This document shows, one piece after another, positions 1 through 8,627 of a stretch of DNA of 12,926 nt (position 1 is the stretch's first letter; the number at the start of each line of letters is the position of its first letter). The stretch is from an uncultured Prevotellaceae bacterium (GTDB lineage: Bacteria; Bacteroidota; Bacteroidia; Bacteroidales; Muribaculaceae). Position numbers and translations under genes: made by a program. The DNA lies in NCBI GenBank assembly GCA_945983195.1, contig CAMFSS010000029.1, positions 1 through 12,926 on the forward strand, written 5' to 3'. The notes beneath the pieces are model-generated. The model was not told where the DNA came from. It saw only the letters and a program-made list of their open reading frames with translations, and did no database searches.

Positions 1-6
1 CGATGT

Positions 7-2316
7 ATGGCATTAGCGCTTCTGTTGTGCGCTTGGTTGGGGCTTGGAGCTGCCGACTACACTACAATGGTGAATCCATTGATGGGAACACTATCTTCGT
101 TTGAACTATCCACCGGCAACACCTATCCGGCAATAGCACGCCCATGGGGAATGAACTTCTGGACTCCACAAACCGGCAAGATGGGTGATGGCTGGCAGTA
201 TGTCTACACAGCACACAAGATCAGAGGCTTCAAGCAGACACATCAGCCGAGTCCATGGATAAACGACTACGGACAGTTCTCACTGATGCCCGTCACCGGG
301 AAACTTGAATTTGATGAGGAGAAGCGTGCAAGCTGGTTCAGCCATAAGGGCGAGGTGGCAATGCCACATTACTATAAGGTGTATCTTGCCGAGCATGATG
401 TGGTGACAGAGATAGCTCCCACCGCGCGAGCTGCGATGTTCCGCTTCACATTCCCCGAAAATGACAATTCGTATGTGGTGATTGACGCATTCGACAAAGG
501 TTCGATGGTGAAAGTCGTTCCGGAAAAGAATCGCATCGAGGGCTACACAACACGCAACAGCGGCGGCGTACCCGACAACTTCCGCAACTACTTTGTGATA
601 GAGTTTGACCATGCGTTTACATATACCGGCACCGTTGACAACGGCAAGCTGCGTGCAGGCAACAATGAAGCCCAAACCGACCATGCAATGGGTGTGGTAG
701 GCTTCAAGACACGCAAGGGAGAACTGGTGCATGCGCGAGTGGCTTCATCATTCATCAGCATGGAGCAGGCACAGCTCAATATGAAGGAACTTGGCAACGA
801 CAGTTTCGACCAGATTGTAGCCAAAGGGCGTGATTCATGGAATGATGTGCTTGGCCGCATTGCCGTGGAAGGCGACTGCCAGACACAGATGCGCACATTC
901 TATTCGTGCCTCTATCGCTCGCTGCTCTTCCCTCGTTCATTCTACGAAATCGACGCAGCCGGCAACGTGGTGCACTACAGCCCCTACAACGGACAAGTGC
1001 TGCCCGGCTACATGTTCACCGACACAGGTTTCTGGGATACATTCCGTTGCCTGTTCCCCTTCTTGAACCTTATGTACCCATCGGAGAGCCTCAAAATGCA
1101 GGAGGGTCTTATCAACGCCTACAAGGAGAGCGGATTCTTCCCCGAATGGGCAAGTCCCGGACACCGTGGCTGCATGGTGGGCAACAACTCGGCTTCGATT
1201 CTCGTAGATGCCTATCTCAAGGGAATCAAGGTGCAAGATGTAAAGACGCTGTATGAGGGCTTGATTCACGGCACACAGAATGTACACCCACAGGTGTCGT
1301 CGACCGGCCGCCTCGGACACGAATACTACAACCGTCTTGGCTATGTGCCCTACGACGTGAAAATCAATGAGAGCGTGGCACGCACACTCGAATACTGCTA
1401 CGACGACTGGTGCATCTACCAGTTTGCCAAGGAATACCGTGCAATGGCAAAAGATTTGAAGCTCACAAAGAAAGAAATAAAGAAGGTCGACAGCGACTTG
1501 AAGCAGCTTGCAGAGCGTGCCTACAACTATCGCAAGGTATTCGACAAAGAGAGCAACCTCATGCGAGGCCGCAACGAGGACGGAACCTTCCAGTCGCCAT
1601 TCTCGCCGCTGAAGTGGGGTGATGCGTTCACCGAGGGCAACAGTTGGCACTACACATGGTCGGTGTTCCACGATCCCCAGGGACTTATCGACCTGATGGG
1701 CGGCAAAGCAACATTCGTGAATATGCTCGACTCAGTGTTCACAGTGCCGCCTGTGTTCGACGACAGCTACTACGGACAGGTAATCCACGAGATACGCGAG
1801 ATGACTGTGATGAACATGGGCAACTATGCACACGGCAACCAGCCGATACAGCACATGATATACATGTACAACTATGGCGGCGAGCCATGGAAGGCACAAT
1901 ACTGGGTGCGTGAGACAATGAACCGCATGTACTCGCCCGATGCCGACGGCTATTGCGGCGACGAGGACAACGGACAGACTTCGGCATGGTATGTATTCTC
2001 GGCACTGGGATTCTATCCAGTGTGCCCCGGCACCGACCAATACATAATGGGCGCACCGCTCTTCAAGAAGGCAACCATGAACTTCGAGAACGGCAAGAGC
2101 CTGGTGATTGAAGCACCGCAGAACAGCGACAGCAACCGCTATATCGACGCCTTGCAGTGGAATGGCGAGAACTACACCAAGAATTATCTGCGCCATGGCG
2201 ACTTGCAGCAGGGAGGTGTGATGAAGGTGAAGATGACCGACAAGCCCAACCTCTCGCGAGGCACAAAGGCAGAGGATATGCCCTACAGCTACTCGCTTTC
2301 GGAAAGCGGAAAATAA
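7..2316 (+). CDS. GH92 alpha-mannosidase, probably alpha-1,2-specific; start possibly truncated by the window
   Basis: Calcium-dependent inverting exo-alpha-mannosidase that should trim alpha-1,2-linked mannose from imported high-mannose glycans in the periplasm. The 769 residues match the usual GH92 length. Visible hallmarks are FTEGNSWHYTW (541-551), the AHGNQPIQHM segment (608-617) and GDEDNGQTSAWYVFSALGFY (651-670). Compared from memory with BT3990, E543 fits the catalytic acid, D652 and D654 the base pair, and H594-E595 the +1-site His-Glu pair linked to alpha-1,2 specificity; all sit at one constant offset of +10. W84 in HQPSPW fits the +1 tryptophan. The N-terminus is a hydrophobic type I signal peptide ending near GLGA-ADYT (residues 15/16), with no lipobox, so it is probably soluble and periplasmic. 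From the ATG at 7 the signal has no positive charge, and the frame is open to base 1 with an Arg codon there, so the real start may be a few codons upstream. A 278-base gap separates it from susC. Confidence 0.93.
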   Translation: MALALLLCAWLGLGAADYTTMVNPLMGTLSSFELSTGNTYPAIARPWGMNFWTPQTGKMGDGWQYVYTAHKIRGFKQTHQPSPWINDYGQFSLMPVTGKLEFDEEKRASWFSHKGEVAMPHYYKVYLAEHDVVTEIAPTARAAMFRFTFPENDNSYVVIDAFDKGSMVKVVPEKNRIEGYTTRNSGGVPDNFRNYFVIEFDHAFTYTGTVDNGKLRAGNNEAQTDHAMGVVGFKTRKGELVHARVASSFISMEQAQLNMKELGNDSFDQIVAKGRDSWNDVLGRIAVEGDCQTQMRTFYSCLYRSLLFPRSFYEIDAAGNVVHYSPYNGQVLPGYMFTDTGFWDTFRCLFPFLNLMYPSESLKMQEGLINAYKESGFFPEWASPGHRGCMVGNNSASILVDAYLKGIKVQDVKTLYEGLIHGTQNVHPQVSSTGRLGHEYYNRLGYVPYDVKINESVARTLEYCYDDWCIYQFAKEYRAMAKDLKLTKKEIKKVDSDLKQLAERAYNYRKVFDKESNLMRGRNEDGTFQSPFSPLKWGDAFTEGNSWHYTWSVFHDPQGLIDLMGGKATFVNMLDSVFTVPPVFDDSYYGQVIHEIREMTVMNMGNYAHGNQPIQHMIYMYNYGGEPWKAQYWVRETMNRMYSPDADGYCGDEDNGQTSAWYVFSALGFYPVCPGTDQYIMGAPLFKKATMNFENGKSLVIEAPQNSDSNRYIDALQWNGENYTKNYLRHGDLQQGGVMKVKMTDKPNLSRGTKAEDMPYSYSLSESGK

Positions 2317-2419
2317 AGCCTGCTACACCATAGTCGAGAGGGCATAATTCACCTGTAGAGTGAAAAGGAAATTATGTGTATTTTGCTGAAAAAATTGCAA
2401 AAAATATGCTGAAAAACAT

Positions 2420-2453
2420 AGATGCCGCAGTAAGTGTTTTTGCTGCGGCATCT
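2420..2453. terminator. GC-rich hairpin between the GH92 and susC genes, possible (bidirectional) terminator
   Basis: A perfect 11-bp inverted repeat, agatgccgcag (2420-2430) and ctgcggcatct (2443-2453), encloses a 12-base loop in an otherwise AT-rich stretch. On the + strand it is followed by gttatattgt, a poor U-tract. On the - strand the stem is followed by atgtttttc, which has five consecutive T and is the better terminator. It could end readthrough from the GH92 gene, end a leftward transcript from the susC leader, or act as a leader structure. The pairing is seen directly; the function is inferred. Confidence 0.55.
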
Positions 2454-2464
2454 GTTATATTGTC

Positions 2465-2546
2465 GTGTATGCCCAAAATAAGAGTATATGCCTATAAAAA
2501 CCGGAGAGAGTATATGCCCGAAATTGAGAGTATGCCAAACAAAATT
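2465..2546 (+). repeat. Cluster of four imperfect direct repeats in the susC leader
   Basis: The core agagtatatgcc occurs exactly at 2481 and 2507. A shortened agagtatgcc lies at 2527 and a degenerate gtgtatgcc at 2465. The shared tatgcc starts at 2468, 2487, 2513 and 2531, giving spacings of 19, 26 and 18 bases, and each copy is followed by an A-rich run (aaaata, ataaaaa, gaaatt, aaacaaaatt). The cluster lies 48-130 bases upstream of the susC start, where an activator or sigma-factor control site is expected. I could not find a convincing Bacteroides-type promoter (-7 TAnnTTTG with a -33 TTG element) between the repeats and the start codon, so the role is inferred from position only. The rest of the 2317-2594 gap is AT-rich and holds no other feature I can support apart from the hairpin at 2420-2453. 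Confidence 0.6.
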
Positions 2547-2594
2547 GGAGAAAACAACAAAAAACTTTTATGTCTAACCTTATAAATTGTTTGT

Positions 2595-5500
2595 ATGAAA
2601 GCTAAGTGCTTAAATTGGAGTCCGGGGAGACTACGGATTTTATTTGCATTGCTGTTCATGATCGCTTCAGTTCAGTGGGGCTATGCCCAGTTGAACTTGA
2701 ACCTCACGAAAACCACGTTGGGGAAAGTGATAGAACAGATTAAATCACAATCGAAGTATGAATTTTTTTGCGACGACAAGCTGGCTGCTGTGCAGATAGC
2801 TTCAGTCAAGGTGACCAACGCATCGCTTGAGTCGGCCCTTGATGCCGCACTGAAGGGCACGAACGTGACCTACAAGGTGGCAGACAATGTGGTGTATCTT
2901 TCGGAGAAAGGTGCAGCCAAGGAAGCCAAGCAGGGCGAGAAGCGCACCATTACCGGTGTGGTATCGGACGATATGGGTCCGCTAATCGGCGCATCAGTTA
3001 TGGTGAAGGGCACTACGCTCGGCACAGTGACTGATTTCGACGGAAACTTCACAATCACCACAACCCAAGCCAATCCCGTGCTGGTGTTCTCCTACATTCG
3101 CTACACCAACCAGGAGATAGCAGTGAAGGGCAATGAGCCTGTGAACGTGACAATGAGCAGCGATGCCCAGATGCTTGAGGAAGTGGTAGTGACCGCCCTC
3201 GGTATCAAGCGCTCGGAAAAGGCCCTGAGCTACAATGTGCAGCAAGTGAAGACCGATGACATCACCACCAACAAGGATGCCAACTTCGTTAACTCACTGA
3301 GCGGTAAGGTTGCAGGTGTCAACATCAACGCATCATCGTCGGGAGTCGGCGGTGTTTCGAAGGTGGTTATGCGCGGTACGAAGAGTATCATGCAATCATC
3401 GAATGCCCTCTACGTGATTGACGGTGTGCCCATCTTCTCGGGCCGCGGCGCAGCGGGCGGCACAGAGTTTGACTCGCAAGGTTCGTCGGAGCCTATAGCT
3501 GATATCAACCCAGAGGATATTGAGTCGATGTCGGTACTTACGGGTGCAGCCGCAGCCGCACTTTATGGTTCGGAGGCAGCCAACGGTGCAATCATCGTGA
3601 CCACGAAGAAGGGAAAAGAGGGCAAAATCAGCCTTCAGGTGACTTCGAGCACCGAGTTTACAACACCGTTTGTAATGCCGAAGTTCCAGAACCGCTACGG
3701 CACAGGAACATCGGGCGTGTACAACAGCGCCAGCGCAATGAGCTGGGGTAACCGCCTTGACGGAGTGAACAACTATGGCTACAACCCGAAGGACGACTAC
3801 TTCAAGACCGGATTCATTTCGACACAAGGTGTGTCGATGAGCACCGGAACAGAGAAGAACCAGACTTACGCATCGGCAGCAGCAGTTAACTCGCAGGGAA
3901 TCGTTCCGAACAACCGCTACAACCGCTACAATTTCTCAGTTCGCAACACCACATCGTTCCTCAACGACCGCATGTCGCTCGACGTAGGTGCAAGCTACAT
4001 CTTGCAGAACGACCGCAACATGACCAACCAGGGAACATACAACAACCCGCTTGTGGGCGCATACCTTTTCCCACGCGGCAACGACTGGGAGGACATCAAG
4101 CTCTATGAGCGTTACGATGCAGCCCGCAAAATCTATACCCAATACTGGCCTGTGGGTGATGAGGGTATGGTAATGCAGAATCCTTACTGGATTAACCACC
4201 GCAACATACGCGAGAACAAGAAGGACCGCTACATGCTCAACGCAGGACTGAGCTACAAGATTCTCGACTGGTTGACAGTGTCGGGCCGCGTGCGTCTTGA
4301 CCACGCCAACAACACCTACACAGAGAAATTCTATGCATCGACCAACACCCAGCTTACCGAGAACTCGACACGCGGACTTTACGGCATCACCAAGTCGAGC
4401 GACAAGCAGCTCTATGCCGACTTCCTCGTGAGCGTGAACAAATATTTCGGTGACGACTGGTCGCTGCAAGCCAACTTCGGTGGATCAATCTCGGATATGC
4501 GCTACGATGCAATGCAAGTGCGCGGCCCGATTGCCGACGGCGGTGATGCATTTGCCGATGAGCCACTTGGACTGACCAACTACTTTGCAATACAGAACCT
4601 CAGCGCAAGCAAGAGCAAGCGTATGCAGGAGGGCTGGCGCGAGCAGACACAATCGCTCTTTGCAAGTGCCGAGTTGGGCTACAAGAACACTTACTACCTG
4701 ACACTTACCGGCCGTAACGACTGGCCCGCACAGCTTGCCGGACCTAACTCGAAGTCGAGTAGCTTCTTCTATCCATCGGTGGGTGGATCGGTTGTGCTCA
4801 CTGAGTTTGTGAAAGACCGCTTGAGCAAGGACATCATTTCATTTGCCAAGATTCGCGGATCATTTGCATCGGTGGGTAGTGCATTCTCACGATATCTTGC
4901 CAATCCGCGCTATGAGTGGAACTCAAGCACAAATAGCTGGAGCAACCAGACACAGTACCCGATGTACAACCTGAAGCCGGAGCGTACCAACTCATGGGAA
5001 CTTGGTCTTAACGTGCGTTTCCTGAAGGACTTCGAACTCGATGTGACCTACTACAACGCCAAGACAATGAACCAGACCTTCAACCCACAACTTCCGGTGA
5101 GCGGCTATTCAGCACTCTACATTCAGACAGGTGCCGTGCGCAACCAAGGTATAGAGCTTTCGCTCAACTACCACAAGACATGGGGCTCGTTCACATGGGA
5201 TACAGGTATCACTTACTCGACCAACAGCAACAAGATTCTCACACTTGCCGACAATGCCATCAACCCCGTCACCGGTGAGAAATTTTCACTCTCGACACTC
5301 AACATGGGCGGACTTGGCGATGCACGCTTCCTCCTGAAAGAGGGCGGCAGCATGGGTGACCTCTACTCACTGCGCGACATGAAGCGCGACAACAACGGCA
5401 ACATCTACGTTGACCAAAACGGAGTGGTGGCTACTGAGGCAATCCAGAACCCCGACAACTACATCAAGCTCGGCAGCGTACTGCCTAAGGGCAACCTTGC

Positions 5501-5978
5501 ATGGCGCAACAACTTCGCATGGAAGAACTTCACAGCAGGATTCCTCATTTCAGCACGCCTCGGCGGTATCGTCTACTCGCGCACACAGGCAATGCTCGAC
5601 TACTACGGAGTATCGGAGTCGAGTGCCGACGCACGCGACATGGGCTATGTGCTCGTTAACGGCAGCGACAAGGTGAATCCCGAAGTGTGGTATGGCGTAA
5701 TCGGCAGCGGAACAAGCGTTCCACAATACTACACCTACTCAGGAACCAACGTTCGCTTGCAGGAGGTATCGTTCGGCTACACCATTCCACGCAAGTGGCT
5801 CCGCAACATCTGCGACATCAAGATTTCGTTTGTGGGACGCAACCTGTGCATGATTTACAACAAGGCACCGTTTGACCCCGAAAGCGTAGCTTCGACCGAC
5901 AACTTCTACCAGGGCATCGACTACTTTATGATGCCGGCTTTGCGTAACCTCGGATTTAATTTGAACTTTAAATTTTAA
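2595..5978 (+). CDS. SusC-family TonB-dependent outer-membrane glycan transporter with N-terminal STN domain
   Basis: Outer-membrane active transporter that imports oligosaccharides into the periplasm using TonB energy, with SusD as its lid. Domains in order: signal peptide 1-31 (cleavage after GYA, before QLNLNL); STN (secretin/TonB short N-terminal) domain about 36-104; carboxypeptidase-regulatory-like domain about 117-188 (GVVSDDMGPLIGASVMVKGT, then TDFDGNF); TonB box LEEVVVTALG 194-203; plug from about 209 carrying the SusC signature LYVIDGVPI at 272-280; then the beta-barrel to residue 1127, ending in NLGFNLNFKF with a terminal aromatic as usual for outer-membrane barrels. The STN domain is typical of transducing SusC proteins that talk to a FecR-like anti-sigma factor; no such regulator lies in this window, so it may sit just outside. 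The start is preceded by an AT-rich leader without Shine-Dalgarno sequence. The SusD gene follows after 9 bases. Confidence 0.96.
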   Translation: MKAKCLNWSPGRLRILFALLFMIASVQWGYAQLNLNLTKTTLGKVIEQIKSQSKYEFFCDDKLAAVQIASVKVTNASLESALDAALKGTNVTYKVADNVVYLSEKGAAKEAKQGEKRTITGVVSDDMGPLIGASVMVKGTTLGTVTDFDGNFTITTTQANPVLVFSYIRYTNQEIAVKGNEPVNVTMSSDAQMLEEVVVTALGIKRSEKALSYNVQQVKTDDITTNKDANFVNSLSGKVAGVNINASSSGVGGVSKVVMRGTKSIMQSSNALYVIDGVPIFSGRGAAGGTEFDSQGSSEPIADINPEDIESMSVLTGAAAAALYGSEAANGAIIVTTKKGKEGKISLQVTSSTEFTTPFVMPKFQNRYGTGTSGVYNSASAMSWGNRLDGVNNYGYNPKDDYFKTGFISTQGVSMSTGTEKNQTYASAAAVNSQGIVPNNRYNRYNFSVRNTTSFLNDRMSLDVGASYILQNDRNMTNQGTYNNPLVGAYLFPRGNDWEDIKLYERYDAARKIYTQYWPVGDEGMVMQNPYWINHRNIRENKKDRYMLNAGLSYKILDWLTVSGRVRLDHANNTYTEKFYASTNTQLTENSTRGLYGITKSSDKQLYADFLVSVNKYFGDDWSLQANFGGSISDMRYDAMQVRGPIADGGDAFADEPLGLTNYFAIQNLSASKSKRMQEGWREQTQSLFASAELGYKNTYYLTLTGRNDWPAQLAGPNSKSSSFFYPSVGGSVVLTEFVKDRLSKDIISFAKIRGSFASVGSAFSRYLANPRYEWNSSTNSWSNQTQYPMYNLKPERTNSWELGLNVRFLKDFELDVTYYNAKTMNQTFNPQLPVSGYSALYIQTGAVRNQGIELSLNYHKTWGSFTWDTGITYSTNSNKILTLADNAINPVTGEKFSLSTLNMGGLGDARFLLKEGGSMGDLYSLRDMKRDNNGNIYVDQNGVVATEAIQNPDNYIKLGSVLPKGNLAWRNNFAWKNFTAGFLISARLGGIVYSRTQAMLDYYGVSESSADARDMGYVLVNGSDKVNPEVWYGVIGSGTSVPQYYTYSGTNVRLQEVSFGYTIPRKWLRNICDIKISFVGRNLCMIYNKAPFDPESVASTDNFYQGIDYFMMPALRNLGFNLNFKF

Positions 5979-5987
5979 TCAGATAAT

Positions 5988-7574
5988 ATGAAGAAGAATA
6001 GCATATTAAATGGCTTCATCGCCGGACTAATGATCCTTGGTGCAGCCTCGTGCACGGGCGATTATCTGGACATCAACTCCAATCCCTACCAGCCGGGCGA
6101 CCTTACGCCCGATGACTACGGCTTAGGCTCGGCGATGACCAACCTCGCAAGCACGGTAATCTCATCGGATGTGAACACCACACAGTTCACCGAGTGCCTT
6201 CTCGGCGGAACAATGGGAGGATACTTTGCCGACTCAAACGCCGGCTGGAGCAACACAATCTCCAATTTCAATGCGACCAACGACTGGACACGCGTGCTTC
6301 TGCTCAGCGACCGCATCATTCCGACGCTCTACAGCAACCTGACCCAAGTGCAGCAGCTTTCGGAGCAGACAAACAATCCGGTGCCCTTCGCAATAGCACA
6401 GATCATCAAGGTGGCAGCAATGCACCGCGTAACCGACACTTACGGTCCCATTCCGTATTCACAGATTGGACAGGACGGAAAGATCAACATTCCCTACGAC
6501 ACCCAGGAGCAGGTGTACGACAAGCTGTTTGAGGAACTCGACGAGAGCATCAACACCCTCACTGAGAACCGCAATGCAGCCCTCGTATCGAGCATCGACT
6601 TCGTGTATGCAGGAAATGTTGTGAAGTGGGTGAAATTCGCCAATTCGCTCAAGCTGCGCCTTGCAATTCGCATCGCCAACGTAAGCCCCGAGAAGGCACG
6701 CAAGCATGCTGAGGCAGCCGTGTCACACGAGCTTGGCGTGATTGAGAACAACGCCGACAATGCCACTTGGAAATATTTCGGTGCCATCAACAATCCGCTC
6801 TTCGTGGCAGTGCGCTACAATGAGGAGGCATCGGGAGGTGACACACACCCGGCAGCCGACATCATTGCCTACATGAACGGCTACAACGACAACCGCCGTG
6901 CCGCCTACTTTGAGGACTCGAAGTGGTCGGGACAACAGTATGTGGGACTTCGCCGCAGCATCAACATGAGCAAGGTGAAGGAGTATTTCACCAACTACTC
7001 ACGCGTGAGAATTTCATCATCTGACCCTGTACTTTGGATGAACGCAGCCGAGGTGGCATTCCTCCGTGCTGAGGGAACAGCAATCTATGGCTTCAACATG
7101 GGAGGCAACGCAGCCGACTTCTACAACGACGGAATCCGCCTCTCGTTTGAGCAGTGGGGTGTGAACGGTGCTGAAGGCTACATGATCGACGACAGCAGCA
7201 AGCCTGCACTATACATTGACCCGGCTGGCGTGAACACCTATGAGCGCACACTCTCAACTATCACAATCAAGTGGGACGAGGGAGCAACCAAGGCTCAGAA
7301 GCAGGAGCGCATCATCACACAGAAGTGGATTGCACTGTGGCCGCTTGGCAACGAAGCATGGGCAGACTACCGCCGCACCGGCTATCCTCGCCTGATACCT
7401 GCCACTGAAGAGGGTAACCTCAGCGGAGGCATAGTAGACAGCGAGCGTGGCGCACGCCGCATGCCTTATCCATCGGAGGAATACACCAGCAACACGGCAA
7501 ACATACAGTATGCAGTGTCGAATTATCTCGGAGGACCAGACAACATGGCAACCGATGTGTGGTGGGCTAAATAA
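5988..7574 (+). CDS. SusD-family surface glycan-binding lipoprotein
   Basis: Outer-membrane lipoprotein that caps the SusC barrel and captures the oligosaccharide. A lipoprotein signal ends at GAASC with C22 as the lipidated cysteine, followed by TGD. Family signs: TDTYGPIPYSQIG at 149-161, YDTQEQVYDKLFEELDESI at 170-188, WVKFANSLKLRLAIRI at 214-229, and a C-terminal TQKWIALWPLGNEAWADYRR stretch typical of SusD/RagB proteins, most like the SusD-like_2 branch. At 528 residues the length is normal. It starts 9 bases after susC, so the two are almost certainly co-transcribed and form one complex. The glycan specificity cannot be read from the sequence; the neighbours point to high-mannose N-glycan fragments. 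Confidence 0.95.
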   Translation: MKKNSILNGFIAGLMILGAASCTGDYLDINSNPYQPGDLTPDDYGLGSAMTNLASTVISSDVNTTQFTECLLGGTMGGYFADSNAGWSNTISNFNATNDWTRVLLLSDRIIPTLYSNLTQVQQLSEQTNNPVPFAIAQIIKVAAMHRVTDTYGPIPYSQIGQDGKINIPYDTQEQVYDKLFEELDESINTLTENRNAALVSSIDFVYAGNVVKWVKFANSLKLRLAIRIANVSPEKARKHAEAAVSHELGVIENNADNATWKYFGAINNPLFVAVRYNEEASGGDTHPAADIIAYMNGYNDNRRAAYFEDSKWSGQQYVGLRRSINMSKVKEYFTNYSRVRISSSDPVLWMNAAEVAFLRAEGTAIYGFNMGGNAADFYNDGIRLSFEQWGVNGAEGYMIDDSSKPALYIDPAGVNTYERTLSTITIKWDEGATKAQKQERIITQKWIALWPLGNEAWADYRRTGYPRLIPATEEGNLSGGIVDSERGARRMPYPSEEYTSNTANIQYAVSNYLGGPDNMATDVWWAK

Positions 7575-7601
7575 CTAACAAAACCGTAATTAGCTACAGA
7601 T

Positions 7602-8615
7602 ATGAAAAATCATATATCAATTAAAAGCATAATGTGGGCCGCATGTGCCGTGGCTGCCCTGTCGGCTTGCTCAGACTGGACCGATACCGAAAGCATCAAG
7701 CTGGTAGAAAACGGCATCGACAAGCAGCAAGGCGAGGCCTACGCCAAATACCTTGCCAATCTAAAAGACTACAAGGCATCGGACCACAAGGTGGTCTACG
7801 GCTGGTTTGACAATAGCGAAAAGACACCGTTCACACGCGGTCAGCACTTGAGCGACGTACCCGACAGCCTCGACGTGGTGATAGCAAAGACACCCGAGCT
7901 TACCGATGCAGAGATTGCTGAGGTGAACCAACTCCACAACAAGGGCACAAAAGTGTACTTCAGCGTAAGCTACGACCGCATCAAGAAGGCCTACGAGGAG
8001 GCAGTGAAGGAAGAGGGTGAAACCCGCGACTTTGCTACCGTACTCACCGAGGAGGTCAACAAGGTGATTGCACAGCAGGCACCATTCGACGGAATGCTGG
8101 TAGAGTACAAGGGCAGCAGCCCCATCTACATGACCGCTGCCGAGAAAGCCGAGGCAGCATCGCTCCAGAAGATACTGCTCAATGCCGTTGAAGCATGGAA
8201 AAATGCCAATCAGGGCAAGGAACTTACATTCTACGGCTATCCGGCACACCTTCTTGACCTTGCGCCGATACTGCCGAGCTGCAAGCACATCATACTTGTG
8301 ACCGACAAGGTGGGCGACAAGCACCAGTTTGGCATCGAGGCAATGCAGGCACTCATTGCAAGCAACGTACCTGCCGACCGCTTCGTGGTATCGGTATCGA
8401 CCATTTCGCTCGACACCACCGACAAGAATACCGGCTATCTTGGCGACGCACGCGCCACTACCGAGGCAGCCTACTGGGTAACAGAGCCGACTGAGGGCTT
8501 CACCAAGGCAGGTCTGGCTATCCTCGATATACAGAATGATTATTACAATGCTACAAATACGTATCACTACGTGAGAGAGGCGATTCAGATAATGAACCCT
8601 GCTCCTGCAAAATAA
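7602..8615 (+). CDS. GH18-fold lipoprotein with degenerate active site (probable glycan-binding pseudoenzyme)
   Basis: Lipoprotein with lipobox LSAC (C23), then SDWTD, so membrane anchored and probably surface exposed. The 337-residue protein resembles the Bacteroidetes GH18 group around BT1044 (recognised by eye from VVYGWFDNSE at 64-73, GTKVYFSVSY at 115-124, and the FDGMLVEY strand). In active GH18 enzymes the barrel strand 4 motif reads DGxDxDxE. Here residues 163-170 read DGMLVEYK: the first Asp and Gly remain, the second Asp is Leu, the third is Glu, and the catalytic Glu is Lys. Hydrolysis by the normal substrate-assisted mechanism is therefore unlikely. Its position straight after SusD, 27 bases downstream, is where surface glycan-binding proteins usually lie, so I infer it holds glycans. 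An unconventional active enzyme is the less likely alternative. Confidence 0.8.
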   Translation: MKNHISIKSIMWAACAVAALSACSDWTDTESIKLVENGIDKQQGEAYAKYLANLKDYKASDHKVVYGWFDNSEKTPFTRGQHLSDVPDSLDVVIAKTPELTDAEIAEVNQLHNKGTKVYFSVSYDRIKKAYEEAVKEEGETRDFATVLTEEVNKVIAQQAPFDGMLVEYKGSSPIYMTAAEKAEAASLQKILLNAVEAWKNANQGKELTFYGYPAHLLDLAPILPSCKHIILVTDKVGDKHQFGIEAMQALIASNVPADRFVVSVSTISLDTTDKNTGYLGDARATTEAAYWVTEPTEGFTKAGLAILDIQNDYYNATNTYHYVREAIQIMNPAPAK

Positions 8616-8627
8616 AGTGTCAACAAT

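Noticed and set aside
937..1671. 244-codon minus-strand reading frame
   Set aside because: It is antisense to the most conserved part of the GH92 gene and shows no family features.
2348..2364. Small inverted repeat ttcac...gtgaa after the GH92 stop codon
   Set aside because: Only 5 bp and AT-rich, with no T-run after it. This is too weak to call a terminator.
2376..2585. 69-codon + strand reading frame in the GH92-susC gap
   Set aside because: It runs through the hairpin and the direct repeats, has no recognisable domain, and its composition follows the AT-rich non-coding DNA. I see no support for a protein.
2570..2594. Promoter-like tataaattgtttg just before the susC start
   Set aside because: It does not fit TAnnTTTG spacing and lies too close to the ATG to leave a leader, so I did not call it.
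7761..8567. 268-codon minus-strand reading frame
   Set aside because: It is antisense to the GH18-like lipoprotein gene, with no signal or domain. It is a by-product of the codon bias of the real gene.
7602..8615. Calling this gene an active GH18 endoglycosidase
   Set aside because: The DGxDxDxE motif is replaced by DGMLVEYK, so the family label does not support catalytic activity.
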